This document shows, piece by piece, positions 18,684 through 26,456 of a stretch of DNA of 35,768 bases. The notes under the pieces are model-generated. The model made no database searches and was not told where the DNA came from. It saw nothing but the letters and a program-made list of their open reading frames with translations. Source of the stretch: Terriglobia bacterium (lineage in GTDB: Bacteria; Acidobacteriota; Terriglobia; Bryobacterales; Bryobacteraceae). Position 1 is the stretch's first letter, and the number at the start of each line of letters is the position of its first letter. Position numbers and translations under genes: made by a program. The stretch spans positions 1 through 35,768 of the forward strand of contig JAJPHS010000035.1 in the NCBI GenBank assembly GCA_021325175.1, written 5' to 3'.

Positions 18684-21155
18684 TTAGAATTTGAATTTCA
18701 GTCCGATTGTGGCCGAGCGCGAAGGCCCCAGAATAATGTGGGCCGGATGCGGGAGGTCATAGTAATAACGGTTGGCGATGTTATACAGGTTCGCTTGTAA
18801 GTCCACGTGTTCCATCAGCGGATGCTTCACCATCGCGTTAAATACCCAATAACCGGGTACCTCCTTCACCAGTCCGGTTGTGGGATCGAGCGGCGCGGTA
18901 GAACTCGCTGTCCGGCTGGACACGAAATTGCCGCCGATGCCGGTCTCCCATCGCTTCGGCAGCCGGTGCGTGCTCCAAAAATTCAACGTGTTGTTAGGGA
19001 CATTGGCCAGCGCCGCGCCGATGGAAGCCGGATAGTAATTCGAACTGACCACTTTTCCGTTCAGATAGGCATACCCCGCTTGCAAATCCCAGCGGCTGGC
19101 GATTCGCAGCCTGGCGTCAAATTGCGCGCCATTCACGCGTTGGTTGCCCGCGAGAACGTTCAACAGCGGATTGTTCGGATCCGGCTCCCGCGCGTTAAGC
19201 TTCTCCGTCCGGAAGATCGCGGCATTCAGCGACAACCGCCCATGCGGCAAGTCCCACTTACTGCCTGCCTCGTAAGTACGATTCTTTTCGGGCGGCAGGT
19301 TCACGGTCGATGCGCTCAGCGAAAGCGATTCCGCCGACGGATTGAACGATGTCCCCGCGTCCACATAGATGGTTGCAGCCGCTATTGGCTTATAAGCGAC
19401 TGCCGCGCGCCAACTCGGCATCTCATCCACGCGATGGAATGCGGAAGCCGGAGCAACCGACTGCCTGTAATTCGTATCGAACCGGTCCCAGCGAAAGCCA
19501 CCCGTGATGCTCCACTTCTTGCCGAGCTTCATCGTGTCAAGCGCATAGGCCGCCGCGGTAATAGAAGTGGTATGGACGTTCGATGTAATCACGGCCGTTC
19601 CAGTGAGCTGCTGGTTGGGATCGGGATTCAGCAGGCTGGTTCCAGGTACATTCGACCACGTGGGCCGCTCCGGGTTCGACGTCTCCCGGCCCACTTCGAT
19701 TCCGCTCACCAGCGTATGCTTGATAGAGCCAGTCTCGATGTGAGCCGTCACGTCCAACTGCTCATCGAGAAACGACTCCACGCTGTTCACGCCAATCTCG
19801 TGCCGCGTAATCGCGATCGTGTTGAGCGGCGTGGCCGGCGTAACGCCGGCGGGAATCTGCGGTTCGGTGATCAGGACATCGCGCGCGTAATTCGCGAAGC
19901 GCGCCTGGTCGCGAATCGTGATGTAGCTATTAACGTCGTGTTCCACTTTCGTCGTAACTATGTCGTCGTAAGTGCGAAGATAATTCCCATTCTTGAAGCC
20001 GTAATAGTTGTCGTGCGGAACCGGCGCCGGTCCATTGAAGAGCCACGGAATGCCGTAATCCGGGATATCATCGGCGGTCTGATGGAAGTAGCCGAAATTC
20101 CAGCGCGTCGGCGTGCCCAGCCCGAGCGCAAGCGACGGCGCCGCACCAAAACGCCGGTTTTCAGCCACATCGCGTCCGGCGACGTTGCCCTCATCGCCCA
20201 TCAGGTTCAAGCGGAATGCCGCGCCTTCACCCAAGGAGGGCAACGGGCGGTTAATATCCAAAGTAAGCCGCCGCGTCAGATCCGTGCCGAAATCCAGATC
20301 GCCTGCTATGAACTTATCGAGACCCGCCGTCTTGGTAGTCTGGTTTACCACCCCGCCGGTCGAGCCGCGGCCGAAGGTCACCGACGAAGGGCCTTGCAGC
20401 ACTTCTACCTCCTGCGTATTAAACGGATCGCGGTAATAACTTCCGAAATCGCGCATGCCGTCAATGAACAGGTCGTTGCGCGCGGTGAATCCGCGCACGG
20501 TCAGGTTGTCACCCTGTGCGCCGCCCTCGCCCGCGGCGAGGCTGATTCCCGCGACATTGCGAAGCACGTCCCGCAGAGTGGTCGCGCCCTGCTCTTCCAT
20601 CTTTTTCTGTGAGACGGCCGTGATCGTTTGTGGTGTATCGCGGAGCGGCTCCGAGAATTTCGGCGACGAAACAACCAGCCCTTCCCCACCGGCTGTCACT
20701 TCGATCGATTGCGCAACCACCTTGAGATCGATCGAGACCGTTACCGGAGACGTGAACCGAAAGGCGACGCCGGTGCCTTCCAGCAGTTTCTGAAGCGCCT
20801 GGTCCGACGTATAAACTCCGGACACTCCAGGCGAGTGCACGGTTCGAATCTCGCTGTTTGCGAACGAAATTTTGATGCCCGTCACTTGTTCGAAGGCCGC
20901 GACTACGTCGCTTAGAGGCCCGGCGCCGATCTCGAAACGGTGTACCGGCAATGCCCCCTGTGTCTGATAGAGCGCGCCGGCGCGCGGCCAAGCGCCGCGA
21001 AAGTCTTGCGCCCGGGCAACGTTGATCGTCTTACTCCCTACCGCCGAGTAAGCGATCAACGTCCCCATCGCCGCCCACCGGTACGCGATCGGCCAGGCGC
21101 CCTGGCTGTCGCCGACATTCTTGTGCTTGCGATCGATCTTCGTTCTTCTCCTCAT
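18684..21155 (-). CDS. TonB-dependent siderophore receptor with N-terminal STN signalling domain
   Basis: The protein has 823 residues. An export signal lies in residues 1-50 and an STN (secretin/TonB short) domain at about 71-140 ([20 protein letters not shown], with [17 protein letters not shown]). The plug is at about 172-275 with [20 protein letters not shown] and [11 protein letters not shown]. The barrel ends LKFKF. The plug motifs match FhuE/Fiu-type ferric-siderophore receptors. The STN domain normally signals to an anti-sigma factor, but no such pair is adjacent here. GGAGAAG precedes the ATG. It heads the operon with piuC and the broken PepSY gene, downstream of fur on the same strand. 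Confidence 0.92.
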   Translation of the reverse strand: MRRRTKIDRKHKNVGDSQGAWPIAYRWAAMGTLIAYSAVGSKTINVARAQDFRGAWPRAGALYQTQGALPVHRFEIGAGPLSDVVAAFEQVTGIKISFANSEIRTVHSPGVSGVYTSDQALQKLLEGTGVAFRFTSPVTVSIDLKVVAQSIEVTAGGEGLVVSSPKFSEPLRDTPQTITAVSQKKMEEQGATTLRDVLRNVAGISLAAGEGGAQGDNLTVRGFTARNDLFIDGMRDFGSYYRDPFNTQEVEVLQGPSSVTFGRGSTGGVVNQTTKTAGLDKFIAGDLDFGTDLTRRLTLDINRPLPSLGEGAAFRLNLMGDEGNVAGRDVAENRRFGAAPSLALGLGTPTRWNFGYFHQTADDIPDYGIPWLFNGPAPVPHDNYYGFKNGNYLRTYDDIVTTKVEHDVNSYITIRDQARFANYARDVLITEPQIPAGVTPATPLNTIAITRHEIGVNSVESFLDEQLDVTAHIETGSIKHTLVSGIEVGRETSNPERPTWSNVPGTSLLNPDPNQQLTGTAVITSNVHTTSITAAAYALDTMKLGKKWSITGGFRWDRFDTNYRQSVAPASAFHRVDEMPSWRAAVAYKPIAAATIYVDAGTSFNPSAESLSLSASTVNLPPEKNRTYEAGSKWDLPHGRLSLNAAIFRTEKLNAREPDPNNPLLNVLAGNQRVNGAQFDARLRIASRWDLQAGYAYLNGKVVSSNYYPASIGAALANVPNNTLNFWSTHRLPKRWETGIGGNFVSSRTASSTAPLDPTTGLVKEVPGYWVFNAMVKHPLMEHVDLQANLYNIANRYYYDLPHPAHIILGPSRSATIGLKFKF

Positions 21156-21390
21156 CTTCTTCTCCGGAACAGATCCCGGGCCGCGCCGGCCGGTTGCCGG
21201 CCGGAATTGGCCAGGGTGAATTTTGGTGTTGGCAGTTGCGGGAAAGAATCGTGCGTCCGCCGAAACTGGCGGAACACGTACCGAGGCGGGCTCCCGTATA
21301 ATAAAGGGGTCGCCAGCCCTCTTGGCTGCCGATTCGCAGGTCTTCGCGGAGCCTTCGCCAAAAGTCAGCCGCGGAGACCTGTCCCTGTTT
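21156..21390 (-). promoter_or_regulatory. Receptor operon upstream region
   Basis: This 235-base gap between the Fur-family gene and the receptor holds an AT-rich TTATTATAC on the minus strand near 21296-21304, a possible -10. Downstream of it in the leader is a hairpin with TCCGCC (21256-21261) and GGCGGA (21268-21273). A half-site TTGCGG lies at about 21235-21240, but the full palindrome seen upstream of fur is not present. Confidence 0.3.
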
Positions 21391-21879
21391 TCAATGGCCG
21401 GCTACAGCCAGTGCCTTTTCTGGTTTTCGATTTGCTCCAGCCTCCTCCGCCGCGGCGCATGCGCGGCAATTTCCTCCGACTTCCAGCCTCGCAATCCGGA
21501 TCGCAAATCCAGCCTGCCTTGCGATCTCGTCCTTCAATTGTTCGAATAAGGCTGTTGAGAACTCTTCAATGCGCCCGCAACGAAAGCATGCCAGGTGAAG
21601 GTGCTCGCGCCTGGTCTTTACTTCGTAATAGTGCTTCTCGCCTTCCAGATGCATCAGGTCCAGTTCGTCAATCAGCCGCAGCTTCTTCAGAAGCTCGATC
21701 GTGCGATAGACCGTCGCGCGATCAATGCCCGGCTCGCGTTGGCGCGCCAGCGCCAGCAGTGAGGCCGCGTCCAGATGCTCCTTGGCCTCCTGAATGACTT
21801 CAATTAAAGCCCGGCGCTGCGCCGTCAGGCGGACTCCTTTTGCGTTGAGCTCTTCGATCAGGGAACGGCGTTCCAGCAT
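21391..21879 (-). CDS. Fur-family ferric/metal uptake regulator
   Basis: The protein has 162 residues. The winged helix includes the recognition helix DRATVYRTIELLKKL at about 53-67. The metal-site motif HLHLACFRCGRIEEF carries the regulatory histidines and the first structural CxxC, and a second CxxC is in NCRACAA. That is the full Fur/PerR/Zur zinc and metal set, and it lacks features that would decide between iron, zinc or peroxide sensing. Its position upstream of an iron-uptake operon favours iron. Two near-identical palindromes precede the gene, suggesting autoregulation. Confidence 0.88.
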   Translation of the reverse strand: MLERRSLIEELNAKGVRLTAQRRALIEVIQEAKEHLDAASLLALARQREPGIDRATVYRTIELLKKLRLIDELDLMHLEGEKHYYEVKTRREHLHLACFRCGRIEEFSTALFEQLKDEIARQAGFAIRIARLEVGGNCRACAAAEEAGANRKPEKALAVAGH

Positions 21880-21901
21880 GGACGGCTACCGGCCCCCGCT
21901 C

Positions 21902-21924
21902 CAGTTGCGAACCAGTCGCAACTG
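21902..21924. promoter_or_regulatory. Fur-family operator 1 (TTGCGA-N5-TCGCAA)
   Basis: CAGTTGCGA and TCGCAACTG form a perfect nine-base inverted repeat around ACCAG. It lies 23 bases upstream of the fur start codon and shares TTGCGA-N5-TCGCAA with operator 2. Confidence 0.6.
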
Positions 21925-21961
21925 AAAACAAAATGAGGCTGTTTCTGAAGCCGCGCCATTT

Positions 21962-21980
21962 CTTGCGACTGTGTCGCAAG
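21962..21980. promoter_or_regulatory. Fur-family operator 2 (TTGCGA-N5-TCGCAA)
   Basis: CTTGCGAC and GTCGCAAG form a perfect eight-base inverted repeat around TGT. Its centre is 58 bases from that of operator 1, between five and six helical turns. A third, weaker half-site TTGCAA lies at 22064-22069. Confidence 0.6.
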
Positions 21981-22121
21981 TGGATAAAGAATGAATCACT
22001 TGACCCTCTTCGGTCTATGTTACCGCGGGCCAATTTCCGTGTCAACCAAAAACAGCAACTGACTTGCAACTATTGGGACATTACGAGGGGCGCTCCCCGC
22101 GCGGCCCCTTGGTCCCGCTGC

Positions 22122-22445
22122 CTAATGCTCGATCGTCTCCAGGCCGCGATAACCGTGCGCCTCATCCGGCAGAAAGACCAGCTGCACGACTCCGCCGTTG
22201 CCGCGCACCGCTTCGTACATGCGCTCCGATTGAATCGGGAACGTGCCCGAATTATCGTCCGCCTCGCCGTGGATCAGCAGCAGCGGCGCCTTGATCTTAT
22301 CTGCATACGCCCACGCGGTCCGGATCGGTCACGCCCATTTCACTCGCCTTGTCGATCGCCGCCTTGGCATCGGCCCACGATCTGTTCCACGTAGTGGTCG
22401 TTCACGCTATCCGGACTGTCCCTCACAATCGGCATTGCCGTATTC
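22122..22445 (-). pseudogene. Prolyl oligopeptidase-like (S9) peptidase, internally deleted
   Basis: On the minus strand the end of an S9 peptidase is readable in pieces. First comes AMPIVRDSPDSVNDHYVEQI, then a frameshift near 22373-22377, then DAKAAIDKASEMGVTDPDRV. At about 22303-22310 the sequence jumps directly to YADKIKAPLLLIHGEADDNS, then FPIQSERMYEAVRG and LPDEAHGYRGLETIEH and a stop at 22122. The segment expected between, with the nucleophile motif GHSYGAFM, is missing. The catalytic Asp (EADD) and His (EAHGY) regions remain. The gene cannot encode an active enzyme. Confidence 0.75.
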
Positions 22446-22460
22446 GCTAGTTTAAGACTA

Positions 22461-22660
22461 GGAGCCTGTCCGAGAAATCGTCAAGCCCGCAGCTTTTTCT
22501 CTGGCTTCTAAAACAGAAGTAGCCCATAATGTTTTATGGGCGAAAGCTACCGTCCGTACTACCCGGATGAGGACCTGCTGCTGCCGCCGAGCCTCCGCGA
22601 CTGGCTCCCGAAGGACCATCTGGCTTACTTTGTAAGCGATGTGGGGCGCAATATCGATGT
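22461..22660 (+). mobile_element. IS1182-like insertion sequence, left end and transposase N-terminus
   Basis: GGAGCCTGTCCGAGAAAT at 22461-22478 resembles an IS terminal repeat. The transposase starts at the ATG at 22536 with YRPYYPDEDLLLPPSLRDWL and KDHLAYFVSDVGRNIDV, the conserved N-terminus of IS1182-group transposases. Similarity stops after about 42 codons, where the frame continues directly into SBBP-repeat sequence. The right end and DDE domain are absent. Confidence 0.7.
22522..22541 (+). promoter_or_regulatory. Stem-loop covering the transposase start codon
   Basis: GCCCATAA-TGTT-TTATGGGC is a perfect eight-base stem with a four-base loop that includes the ATG at 22536. Such structures limit translation of transposases from read-through transcripts; here the element is dead, so it is a fossil. 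Confidence 0.4.
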
Positions 22661-22935
22661 GGCGGGATCCACCAGCTCACTCGATCTCCCAACGACGCCG
22701 GGAACCATGCAATCTTCCACAATCGTGCCGCCGTGGAACAGTTTCGCACCCGCCGGCTTCGTCGCGCAGTTCGCCCCGGACGGCATTTCGTTGAAGTGGG
22801 CGAGTTATGTAATGAGCTCTGAACGCCTCGGAGCCTTATCCGAACTTCGACGTCGGCATTAGCGCACTTGCGGTAAGCGTGGCTGGCGATATCTACGTCG
22901 GCGGGCTGACCGGACCAGGAGTTGACATCTATTAA
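22661..22935 (+). pseudogene. SBBP-repeat (beta-propeller) protein fragment, frameshifted
   Basis: Directly in frame with the IS1182 remnant, the sequence reads VAGSTSSLDLPTTPGTMQSS then GFVAQFAPDGISLKWASYV, a classic SBBP repeat. A frameshift follows near 22810-22820. The next repeat is then readable as FDVGISALAVSVAGDIYVGG up to a stop at about 22935. Only one and a half repeats remain. Genes with many SBBP repeats are frequent in Acidobacteria. Confidence 0.6.
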
Positions 22936-22944
22936 AGCATTCGA

Positions 22945-23649
22945 TTGAATAGATGTATGACTGCATCCCGGAAGCGGCACTTCAAGACTGAGCTCTACGA
23001 TCAGTTCGCCCGGCTTGCTAAAGCGATGGCGAGCGGGCGGCGTCTTGAATTAATCGATCTGCTAGCGCAGGGCCCGCGAACCGTCGAGTCTCTTGCGGAA
23101 GAGACCGATCAATCGGTTGCCAATACCTCACAGCATCTTCAGGTGCTCCGGCAGGCCCGGCTGGTCGAGACATCCCGGCACGGGAACTACATCCATTACC
23201 GCCTCGCGGACGATCACATTCTGCGGCTGTGGACCGCGTTGCGCACTGCCGGCGAACTGCGTCTGGCAGAGGTGGAATCGTTGGTGCAAGCGTTCATGAG
23301 CGACCGTGCGGCTCTTCAGGCCATCTCACAAGACGAACTCCGGCGTCGGCTGGAGGATCGGAAAGTCATCATCCTGGATGTTCGGCCCGCGTCCGAATAC
23401 AACGCCGGTCACATTGCTGGCGCCCGCTCCGTCCCAATCGACGAATTGAATTCACGTTTGCGAGAATTGCCGAAGTCGCGCACCATCGTCGCTTACTGCC
23501 GTGGCCCGTTTTGCGTTTTCGCCGACGAAGCGGTCATGCGTCTCCGCGCTCGCGGCTTTAAGGCTTTTCTATTGCAAGGGGGATTTCCCGAGTGGAAGCT
23601 GCGCGGCTTTCCCGTAACTACTGGCCCTTCTTTTAGCTTAACGAATTGA
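22945..23649 (+). CDS. ArsR-family regulator fused to a rhodanese domain
   Basis: The protein has 234 residues from 22945; the ATG at 22957 is an alternative. Residues 15-95 form an ArsR-type winged helix (ELIDLLAQGPRTVESLAEET, SQHLQVLRQARLVETSRHGN). Residues 125-228 form a rhodanese domain with the active-site loop C185-R-G-P-F-C190. The helix-turn-helix has no cysteine pair of the kind used by BigR/SqrR, so any persulfide sensing would rely on the rhodanese cysteines. It is followed after seven bases by an MBL-fold gene and then an MFS gene, suggesting a sulfur-responsive operon that it controls. Confidence 0.88.
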   Translation: MNRCMTASRKRHFKTELYDQFARLAKAMASGRRLELIDLLAQGPRTVESLAEETDQSVANTSQHLQVLRQARLVETSRHGNYIHYRLADDHILRLWTALRTAGELRLAEVESLVQAFMSDRAALQAISQDELRRRLEDRKVIILDVRPASEYNAGHIAGARSVPIDELNSRLRELPKSRTIVAYCRGPFCVFADEAVMRLRARGFKAFLLQGGFPEWKLRGFPVTTGPSFSLTN

Positions 23650-23656
23650 GGTTCAA

Positions 23657-24391
23657 ATGATTTTACGTCAGTTGCTTCACCAGCATCCCGCGGTAGCCGC
23701 TTCTTACGTTTTTGGTTGAGGCGGCCGATCTGAGGGCGCCGTGTGTGACCCCATCGATGATCCCGACCTGTACCTTCGTGTGGCACTGGAAAGCAACCTC
23801 AAAATTCGATACGTGATCGACACGCATCTGCACACCGACCACGTCTCGGGAGGGCGGCGACTCGCGGAGATTTCAGGCGCCGAATACGTGCTGCACGAAA
23901 GCGCCGACACGCGGTACCCATTCTGCCGAGTGCAAGACGGCGAAATGCTAAACCTCGGGAACCTCAAAATGCAGGTGCTCCACACTCCAGGGCACACGCC
24001 GGAGCATATTTCATTGCTTGTAACCGATAGGACCCGTGGACCGGAACCATGGTTCCTGCTAACCGGGCACACGCTGATGGTCGGCGATGTCGGACGGACC
24101 GAATTGGCCACACAACCGGAGATCGGCGCCAGACAACTGTTCGGAACCATTCAGAGGTTGAAGGAGTTTCCCGACTATGTTGAGATTTTTCCCGGCGCGT
24201 ATGCAGGCTCGGTTTGTGGTCGAGCGCTCAGCGGAAAGGCTGTTTCGACGATTGGCTTCGAGCGGCGGTTTAACCGCGCATTCCAGATCGATGCCATTGA
24301 ACAATTCGTTGCATTCATGTTGGAGAGCATTCCTGCCCCACCGCCGAACGCAGCGGCCGTGCGAGCTCGAAACCAGGGCCGGACCGAATGA
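23657..24391 (+). CDS. MBL-fold persulfide-dioxygenase-like hydrolase with in-frame TGA at codon 21
   Basis: The ATG at 23657 has GAGG five bases upstream. The first 20 codons read MILRQLLHQHPAVAASYVFG. Codon 21 (23717-23719) is TGA, and the frame then continues without break to 24391. Relatives usually have cysteine at that place. Metal ligands are His57, His59, Asp61, His62 (HLHTDH), His113 (HTPGHTPEH) and Asp144 (GDVGR). Ala181 in PGAYAGS replaces a second-site histidine found in many homologues, which leaves the His57/His113/Asp144 iron site of persulfide dioxygenases possible. A GTG at 23741 with its own GAGGG could restart translation. Nonsense mutation, recoding and restart are all possible. 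Confidence 0.75.
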
Positions 24392-25692
24392 CGCGCCCCG
24401 ACGGTTCGGCCGACGATACGCCAAAGCTTGGAATACGCCAGAACCTCGGACAGTTCTCGCTCCTCGTGCTGATCAACGCCTTTGTTGGCGGGATGGTCGG
24501 CCTCGAAAGAACGATCGTCCCGCTCCTTGGCAGTGAAGGATTTCGGCTCGCATCGACGTCCGCCATAACGGCTTTTATCGTGAGCTTCGGCCTGATGAAA
24601 GCGTTGGTGGACCTGGTTTCCGGACCAATCGCAGATCGGTGGGGGCGCAAGCCGGTGCTCGTATTTGGCTGGCTGTGTGGGATGCCGGTTCCGTTTCTCA
24701 TCATTTGGGCTCCGACATGGTCCTGGATCGTTATCGCAAACGTCCTTCTCGGCATCAACCAAGGCTTCGCATGGTCGATGACAGTGCTGATGAAGATCGA
24801 TTTGGCAGGACCGGCGCGACGCGGTCTGGCCATGGGATTAAACGAATTCGCCGGTTACGGGGCGGTTGGGCTAACAGCGCTTTTAACAGGATATATCGCG
24901 GCTTCTGCCGGGCTACGGCCCAAACCGTTCTATTTGGGCATCGGTTACGCTATCGCCGGATTTCTGCTCAGCGCCCTTTTTGTACGTGAGACCTTCCGGT
25001 ACGCCCAACATGAAGCACGATTCGCTCGCTCCCACGTTCTTGCTTTGCCCGATGATTCTGAACCGCCGACGTTTTGGAACATTTTTGTTATAACCAGTTG
25101 GCGTAACCGTACCCTCTTCGGAGTTTGTCAGGCGGGGCTCGTCAACAACTTGAACGACGGAATGGCTTGGGGAATTTTTCCGTTGTTCTTTGCGGCCCAC
25201 GGCTTGGCAGTAGCTGACATCGGAGTTATCAAGGCAGTCTATCCATTCGTCTGGGCCCTCGGTCAACTTGTGACCGGCCCGCTGTCGGACCGATGGGGAC
25301 GAAAGGGCCTGATCGTCTGGGGCATGTGGTTACAGGCACTCGCTCACCCGGTGATTGCTTTCGGCGCGAAATTCAATGTCTGGGCCTCTGGAGTGAGTGG
25401 CGCAATCCTGCTGGGATTAGGAACGGCCATGGTTTATCCTTCACTTCTCGCCGCCGTCAGCGATGTCGCACGTCCGGTGTGGCGCGCGCGGTGTCTTAGC
25501 GTTTATCGCTCCTGGCGCGATTTGGGATACGCCGTCGGAGCAGCAATCGCGGGTTTGGTTGCCGGCGCCCTTAGTTTGGCATGGTCCATCCACGTAGCCG
25601 GGGGCCTGACCTTTATTTCAGGGCTGATCGCGTTGTTCACGGTTCGCGGGGCCAAGGTACACCACACGAGGTCATTGTCCGGCGGATCTTGA
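24388..25692 (+). CDS. Major facilitator superfamily (MFS) transporter
   Basis: The protein has 434 residues and about 12 membrane helices. Motif A occurs in both halves, GPIADRWGRKPVL at about 77-89 and GPLSDRWGRKGLI at about 297-309, the hallmark of a duplicated MFS fold. The ATG overlaps the stop of the MBL gene as ATGA, so translation is coupled. Co-occurrence with an ArsR-rhodanese regulator and a persulfide-dioxygenase-like enzyme suggests transport of a sulfur compound or toxic anion; the substrate cannot be read from the sequence. The final 20 residues are cytoplasmic and polar. Confidence 0.9.
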   Translation: MTRPDGSADDTPKLGIRQNLGQFSLLVLINAFVGGMVGLERTIVPLLGSEGFRLASTSAITAFIVSFGLMKALVDLVSGPIADRWGRKPVLVFGWLCGMPVPFLIIWAPTWSWIVIANVLLGINQGFAWSMTVLMKIDLAGPARRGLAMGLNEFAGYGAVGLTALLTGYIAASAGLRPKPFYLGIGYAIAGFLLSALFVRETFRYAQHEARFARSHVLALPDDSEPPTFWNIFVITSWRNRTLFGVCQAGLVNNLNDGMAWGIFPLFFAAHGLAVADIGVIKAVYPFVWALGQLVTGPLSDRWGRKGLIVWGMWLQALAHPVIAFGAKFNVWASGVSGAILLGLGTAMVYPSLLAAVSDVARPVWRARCLSVYRSWRDLGYAVGAAIAGLVAGALSLAWSIHVAGGLTFISGLIALFTVRGAKVHHTRSLSGGS

Positions 25693-25769
25693 GTCCATGA
25701 ATCGCGCTCGCGCCTTCTTATATCTGATGGTCTGAGGGCCGCAGGGACGAGAAAAATAATCAGTGGAAC

Positions 25770-25820
25770 TTTAGTTTTGTCATCGGCACGTCGCCGGTTC
25801 GATCCTGGCGGATGGCTCCA
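25770..25820 (+). other. tRNA-Thr-like 3' end (possible attachment-site remnant)
   Basis: A T arm is present with stem GCCGG/CTGGC and loop TTCGATC at 25793-25809. It is followed at exactly canonical spacing by seven acceptor bases GGATGGC, discriminator T and CCA (25810-25820). The sequence resembles the 3' half of bacterial tRNA-Thr, and TTTTGT just upstream recalls a UGU anticodon loop. No 5' acceptor (GCCATCC) or D arm is found upstream, so it is not a complete tRNA. Confidence 0.45.
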
Positions 25821-26222
25821 ATCTTTCCCATAACTCAGCGAATACGACCCCGCTCCGGAACCCTCTACTATGGGGATTTTTTTAAAACCACGCCGCAAAT
25901 TCCGCGGCGCCCGCTGATCGCATTCACGGCTGCTTGTCGGCAGGTTCAACTGTGGAGAACTCAATTTCGCTCAGTTTCGCACGAAAAACTCACGAACAAT
26001 TCCCAAAAAATTGATGAAAAAGCGGCGCGATCGGCGCGACAAAAATCGGGGCCAACAATTTCGCAAATCCGCTAAAGTTTCTCCAGGAATCGCCGGTGCA
26101 CCCGTGAATCCTCCGTCAGCTCCGGATGAAACGTCGTCACCATAGTTTAGAGCAGGAATGCCACAGGTGTACCGGAACTCAATCATGGTGCCCGTGGTAC
26201 GTCGCATGACAAGCGCCGCCGA
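25821..26222. other. Gene-poor degraded stretch
   Basis: Apart from the pdxT remnant at 26072-26143 I see no supported gene here. Short open frames on both strands have no recognisable domain or ribosome binding site. A run of seven T followed by four A sits near 25877. Confidence 0.4.
26072..26143 (-). pseudogene. pdxT: C-terminal scrap of PdxT (pyridoxal 5'-phosphate synthase glutaminase)
   Basis: The minus-strand frame reads VTTFHPELTEDSRVHRRFLE followed by two residues and a stop. FHPELT with RVH is the conserved C-terminal end of PdxT, containing the His-Glu pair of the class I glutaminase triad. Nothing upstream matches the rest of the protein. Confidence 0.55.
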
Positions 26223-26456
26223 TTATTGTCCAGATTTCATCTTCGCGTCAATTCCGGCGATCTCCTGTTTCGCCTGTTCCGCCTTTTGGCGCAGTTCATC
26301 CGTATCGGGCATGCTCTGAGATCCGGGCATTCCCCCCGTAGGCGCCGGCGATGTAGGAGTCACGCTCGTTCCGGAGTCACCGCTCCCACCAGCCAACAGC
26401 ATCATTACCACAAGCCCGACCAGGCAGAGAAAATTGGGCTCCAGGACTTTCAGCAT
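26223..26456 (-). CDS. Small single-pass membrane protein (possible ex-lipoprotein)
   Basis: From the ATG at 26456 (AAGGAAA upstream) the product has 77 residues. Residues 8-24 form a membrane helix ending LVVMMLLAGGSGDSG. This looks like a lipoprotein signal with Gly in place of the lipobox cysteine. A Ser/Thr/Pro linker and a charged helical tail (DELRQKAEQAKQEIAGIDAK) follow. Function is unknown. Its start overlaps the stop of the upstream VanZ-like gene by seven bases, so the two form an operon. Confidence 0.5.
   Translation of the reverse strand: MLKVLEPNFLCLVGLVVMMLLAGGSGDSGTSVTPTSPAPTGGMPGSQSMPDTDELRQKAEQAKQEIAGIDAKMKSGQ

Noticed and set aside
18807..20612. Plus-strand open frame of 601 codons
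   Set aside because: It is a shadow of the siderophore receptor gene, without ribosome binding site or domain.
21931..22394. Plus-strand open frames across the fur upstream region and S9 remnant
   Set aside because: The minus strand shows recognisable S9 peptidase sequence and palindromic operators; the plus frames have no domain.
22945..23649. ArsR-rhodanese protein as a BigR/SqrR-type dithiol sensor
   Set aside because: The winged-helix domain lacks the two cysteines that define BigR/SqrR; the only cysteine before the rhodanese is Cys4.
25741..25820. Complete tRNA-Thr gene
   Set aside because: No 5' acceptor strand complementary to GGATGGC and no D arm is found at the required distance; the anticodon arm does not pair properly.
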